From contig NW_019776091.1 in the NCBI RefSeq assembly GCF_001039355.2, positions 520,457 to 584,456 on the forward strand: a stretch of 64,000 nt of DNA, written 5' to 3'. The position numbers and the translations under genes were made by a program. Origin of the DNA: Lingula anatina. Its lineage: Eukaryota > Brachiopoda > Lingulata > Lingulida > Lingulidae. This document shows, piece after piece, positions 63,452-64,000 of the stretch (the stretch's first letter is position 1; every line of letters starts with the position of its first letter). A model generated the notes under the pieces. That model was not told the origin of the DNA. It made no database searches and worked only from the letters and a program-made list of their open reading frames with translations.

Positions 63452-64000
63452 TGGAACAAGACAGTTGGCTGGCTTCAAAGTTATTATGATTTCATTTATG
63501 AGTTTCTTTTTAATATGGACCGTATTAAGTGTTCGGGTTATCTTGATAAATTATTTTTTCAAAAAATTAAAGGGATAATAACTCTTCGTACGAGTTCTAT
63601 ATTTCTCAATAAAAACATTGTGAATAACTCATAGAAATATAATACATTCTGTTTTACCTTAAAAATGGCAGTTATAGCTATTATTCTGATATCTGAGCTT
63701 GTCATCAGACCACGTGACCTCCATTGATGGCTATACGCTTTTAAAATCTCTTAAGAGATTTTAAGAAAAAACCAAACTTTTTAGAAAAAAACCAGGGACT
63801 AACTTTGAATGTAAAAATGGATTCATTAACCATTGGTAAGTATGGGAAAATTGTTGTTTACTCCAGGAAAATTCATTTTTTGGCCGAAACGAAGAGTTAT
63901 TATCCCTTTAAAAAGTATATGTTTTATTCTTTTTCTCGACTTTTAGAATTAGTTTTCCATTCAAGTGCCAAAATACTGTTTTAAGGACATAAATTTGATA
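63452..64000. other. RAD51B downstream region
   Basis: It contains TTAA MITE copy C and ends in AT-rich sequence. No gene was seen after the RAD51B stop. Confidence 0.6.
63567..63911. mobile_element. TTAA-flanked MITE, copy C
   Basis: A complete 345-bp copy with perfect-looking ends AGGGATAATAACTCTTCG and CGAAGAGTTATTATCCCT and TTAA on both sides. It is the best preserved copy and is very similar to copy A more than 60 kb away. It lies just after RAD51B. Confidence 0.85.

Overview
This is a 64 kb piece of an animal nuclear genome. The genes have many short exons with GT-AG introns, the introns are AT-rich, and the window holds microsatellites and miniature transposons but no bacterial-style operons. 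A galaxin-like secreted protein, the intron density and the MITE content suggest a marine invertebrate. A lophotrochozoan such as a mollusc is my best guess, but it is an inference.

Layout from left to right: the first coding exon of BANF1 (-, 423-548); EIF1AD (+, 4988-6858); a CIMIP1/C20orf85-like ciliary protein (-, 7924-8989); BRMS1L/BRMS1 (+, 10291-14904), which has an AT-AC U12-type intron; a galaxin-like di-cysteine repeat protein (-, 16561-20909); the polarity kinase PAR-1/MARK (+, 26066-41792), which has a duplicated pair of exons that must be used one at a time; PAXX (-, 44535-45932); a small unnamed protein with an N-terminal Met-Gly-Cys (+, two copies at 48485-49418 and 54023-54943); an LRRC73 homologue (-, complete at 56070-57978, broken partial copy at 50649-51907); and the recombinase RAD51B (+, 58954-63451).

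Three single N bases (3200, 29541, 51908) each sit at the junction of a direct duplication of flanking sequence (1.7 kb, 0.4 kb and about 5 kb). The simplest reading is that adjoining contigs from two haplotypes overlap but were not merged, so the doubled genes may be alleles. On that reading the copies differ by useful polymorphisms: a hAT-like insertion, a 10-bp frameshift in LRRC73, in-frame indels in the small gene and a missing promoter.

The genes do not form one pathway. From general knowledge of the human map, BANF1, EIF1AD, BRMS1 and MARK2 lie on 11q13, and BRMS1L, RAD51B and MARK3 lie on 14q. The window therefore looks like a conserved fragment of the ancestral linkage group behind those two human regions, with the BANF1-EIF1AD divergent pair kept intact. 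PAXX (end joining) and RAD51B (homologous recombination) are both DNA-repair genes, and BANF1 and BRMS1L act on chromatin; there is no sign that they are co-regulated.

Transposon content includes a TTAA-flanked MITE family (at least five copies), a tiny palindromic element with 9-bp target duplications in PAXX intron 1, another MITE in RAD51B intron 1, a Penelope-like relic in RAD51B intron 6 and a truncated hAT-like piece in a MARK intron. No tRNA, rRNA or CRISPR was recognised.
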